Shown: one piece after another, positions 63,110 to 64,000 of the stretch
Layout: each line of letters begins with the position of its first letter
How positions within the stretch are numbered: the first letter of the stretch is position 1
Source: WHSW01 sp963740055
Lineage (GTDB): Bacteria; Actinomycetota; Thermoleophilia; Solirubrobacterales; 70-9
Reading direction: 5' to 3'
NCBI GenBank assembly: GCA_963740055.1
Contig: CAVUCL010000005.1
Coordinates: 62,001-126,000, forward strand
DNA: 64,000 nt
Program-made: the position numbers and the translations under genes
Notes under the pieces: model-generated
The model's input: only the letters and a program-made list of their open reading frames with translations
Databases searched by the model: none
What the model was told of the DNA's origin: nothing

Positions 63110-64000
63110 GCGCCGGCTGCGCCCGAGCGGCAGCCCCGCCTTCTCGCGCGCCGAGTCGCTCAGGTGGGCGCGGCGGCGGCGGATGTAGAGCAGGCGCTGG
63201 ATCCACAGCGTCGCGATCCCGGCGAGCACGATCGCGGTCAGGTTGAGCGCCAGCTGGAGCATCGCGCCGCGCCACTCCGACCACTCCGTGTAGGCGGCGG
63301 CGAGGCCGATGTTGGCGGCGGCGGGGATCGTCGTCACCGAGACCAGCACGCCGACCAGTGCGCCCGACTTCGCCGAGGTCAGCGAGAGCACCCCGGCGAT
63401 CCCGGCGAAGGCGGCGACAATGACCGAGAACGCGTCCGGGTTCGAGATGAAGTCGGTCAGCGGGTGCGCATCGGCGACGAACCCGTCCGGGGTCAGGTCG
63501 ACGGCGCGGATCAGGAGGCTGAACACGAACGCGGCCGTGATCCCGACCGGGAACCCGACCGCGAGCGCGGCGAGCGAGCGCCGGGCGACGTCGCGGCGAC
63601 GCTGGACCGCGGCGACGCAGAGACCGGCGAGCGCCCCGAACTCGGGCCCGACGATCATCGCGCCGACGATCAGGATCGGCGAGTCGAGCAGGATCCCGAC
63701 CGAGGCGATCAGGCAGGCGAGCGCCATGAAGGCGAGGAAGTTCGCCGAGAGCTCGGTGTTCTCCGAGGTCCTCGCCTCGACCTCCTCCCAGACGACGGCG
63801 TCGGAGGGCAGCCCGCTGGCCGCGCGCTCGGCGGCGGCGGCGACCGCCGAGATCGTCGAGTCGATGTCCTCGATCGCAATCGAGCCCTCGGTGTCGATGT
63901 CGAGCTCGCGCAGGTCGGAGACGATCACGCTCGCCTCCTCGCGGGCGACGTCGCAGAGGATCACGTCGCCCTCCGGCTTGCGCGCCGCGCGCTCGAGGAA
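63077..64000 (-). CDS. DUF389 family membrane protein (partial, N-terminus beyond right edge)
   Basis: At least 307 residues of a DUF389 protein; the frame is still open at base 64000. The N-terminal part is a soluble domain (DVILCDVAREEASVIVSDLRELDID), followed by about six membrane helices with the conserved LDSPILIVGAMIVGPEFGALAGLCVA and LTSAKSGALVGVLVSVTTIPAAANIG segments. Function unknown in bacteria; transport is suspected. The C-terminus is basic. It is convergent with ispD. Confidence 0.85.
   Translation of the reverse strand, partial: FLERAARKPEGDVILCDVAREEASVIVSDLRELDIDTEGSIAIEDIDSTISAVAAAAERAASGLPSDAVVWEEVEARTSENTELSANFLAFMALACLIASVGILLDSPILIVGAMIVGPEFGALAGLCVAAVQRRRDVARRSLAALAVGFPVGITAAFVFSLLIRAVDLTPDGFVADAHPLTDFISNPDAFSVIVAAFAGIAGVLSLTSAKSGALVGVLVSVTTIPAAANIGLAAAYTEWSEWRGAMLQLALNLTAIVLAGIATLWIQRLLYIRRRRAHLSDSAREKAGLPLGRSRRSGPLEKQHLG

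Overview
The window is high-GC (about 70%) chromosomal DNA from an actinobacterium. Actinomycetota is supported by DisA and CarD side by side, abundant GTG/TTG starts, apparently leaderless genes, EVE, DUF2203 and PadR proteins, and a Phe/Tyr degradation block. Class Thermoleophilia (Solirubrobacterales or relatives) is my best guess, but it is an inference. I found no tRNA, rRNA, CRISPR array, IS element, phage gene or replication origin.

Layout. 1-4.5 kb: a minus-strand operon (TetR, CoA-transferase, ZIP metal transporter) divergent from a DHA2 multidrug exporter across two matching operators, then a cold-shock gene. 4.5-7.2 kb: an SRPBCC protein and an SDR divergent from a CarH/LitR-like B12 photoreceptor-repressor. 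7.2-16.3 kb: carboxypeptidase Taq, then fumarylacetoacetate hydrolase, an AI-2E-type permease, Lrp, 4-hydroxyphenylpyruvate dioxygenase (frameshifted), homogentisate dioxygenase, phenylalanine hydroxylase, threonine ammonia-lyase and a NUDIX hydrolase: an amino-acid catabolic block. 16.3-16.8 kb: a gene-free stretch with a structured RNA candidate ending in the clearest U-tract terminator of the window. 16.8-26.9 kb: DUF2203, EVE, a ferritin-like protein, a zinc-ribbon/cyclase/AAA/TPR regulator, a lipoprotein, two Ca2+/cation exchangers and small unknowns. 27-34.5 kb: fatty-acid genes (acyl-CoA dehydrogenase, hydroxyacyl-CoA dehydrogenase/hydratase fusion), PadR, FAD oxidase, sirtuin, peroxiredoxin. 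34.5-43.6 kb: a three-domain peptidoglycan hydrolase, helical-repeat proteins, a nucleoside phosphorylase, an epimerase/acyltransferase pair, a second structured RNA candidate and a MerR-cyclase fusion.

43.6-63.1 kb is a housekeeping core close to the ancestral order seen in Bacillus: tilS-hpt-ftsH-folP-folB-folK-(GST)-coaX-dus-greA-lysS-(lipoprotein)-clpC-(hydrolase)-radA-disA-carD-ispD. It joins translation fidelity, folate and CoA synthesis, proteolysis, DNA repair, c-di-AMP signalling and isoprenoid synthesis. A DUF389 membrane protein runs off the right edge.

Two window-wide observations matter. About 18 genes, mostly without a Shine-Dalgarno, have a TANNNT -10 hexamer ending only 5-9 bases before the start codon, which points to leaderless mRNAs and helps fix starts. 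Several conserved genes (hpd, folK, lysS, probably the GST gene, and the lipase-like gene at 57-59 kb with four) carry single-base indels that compensate exactly in length, so sequencing or assembly indels are likelier than real gene death.
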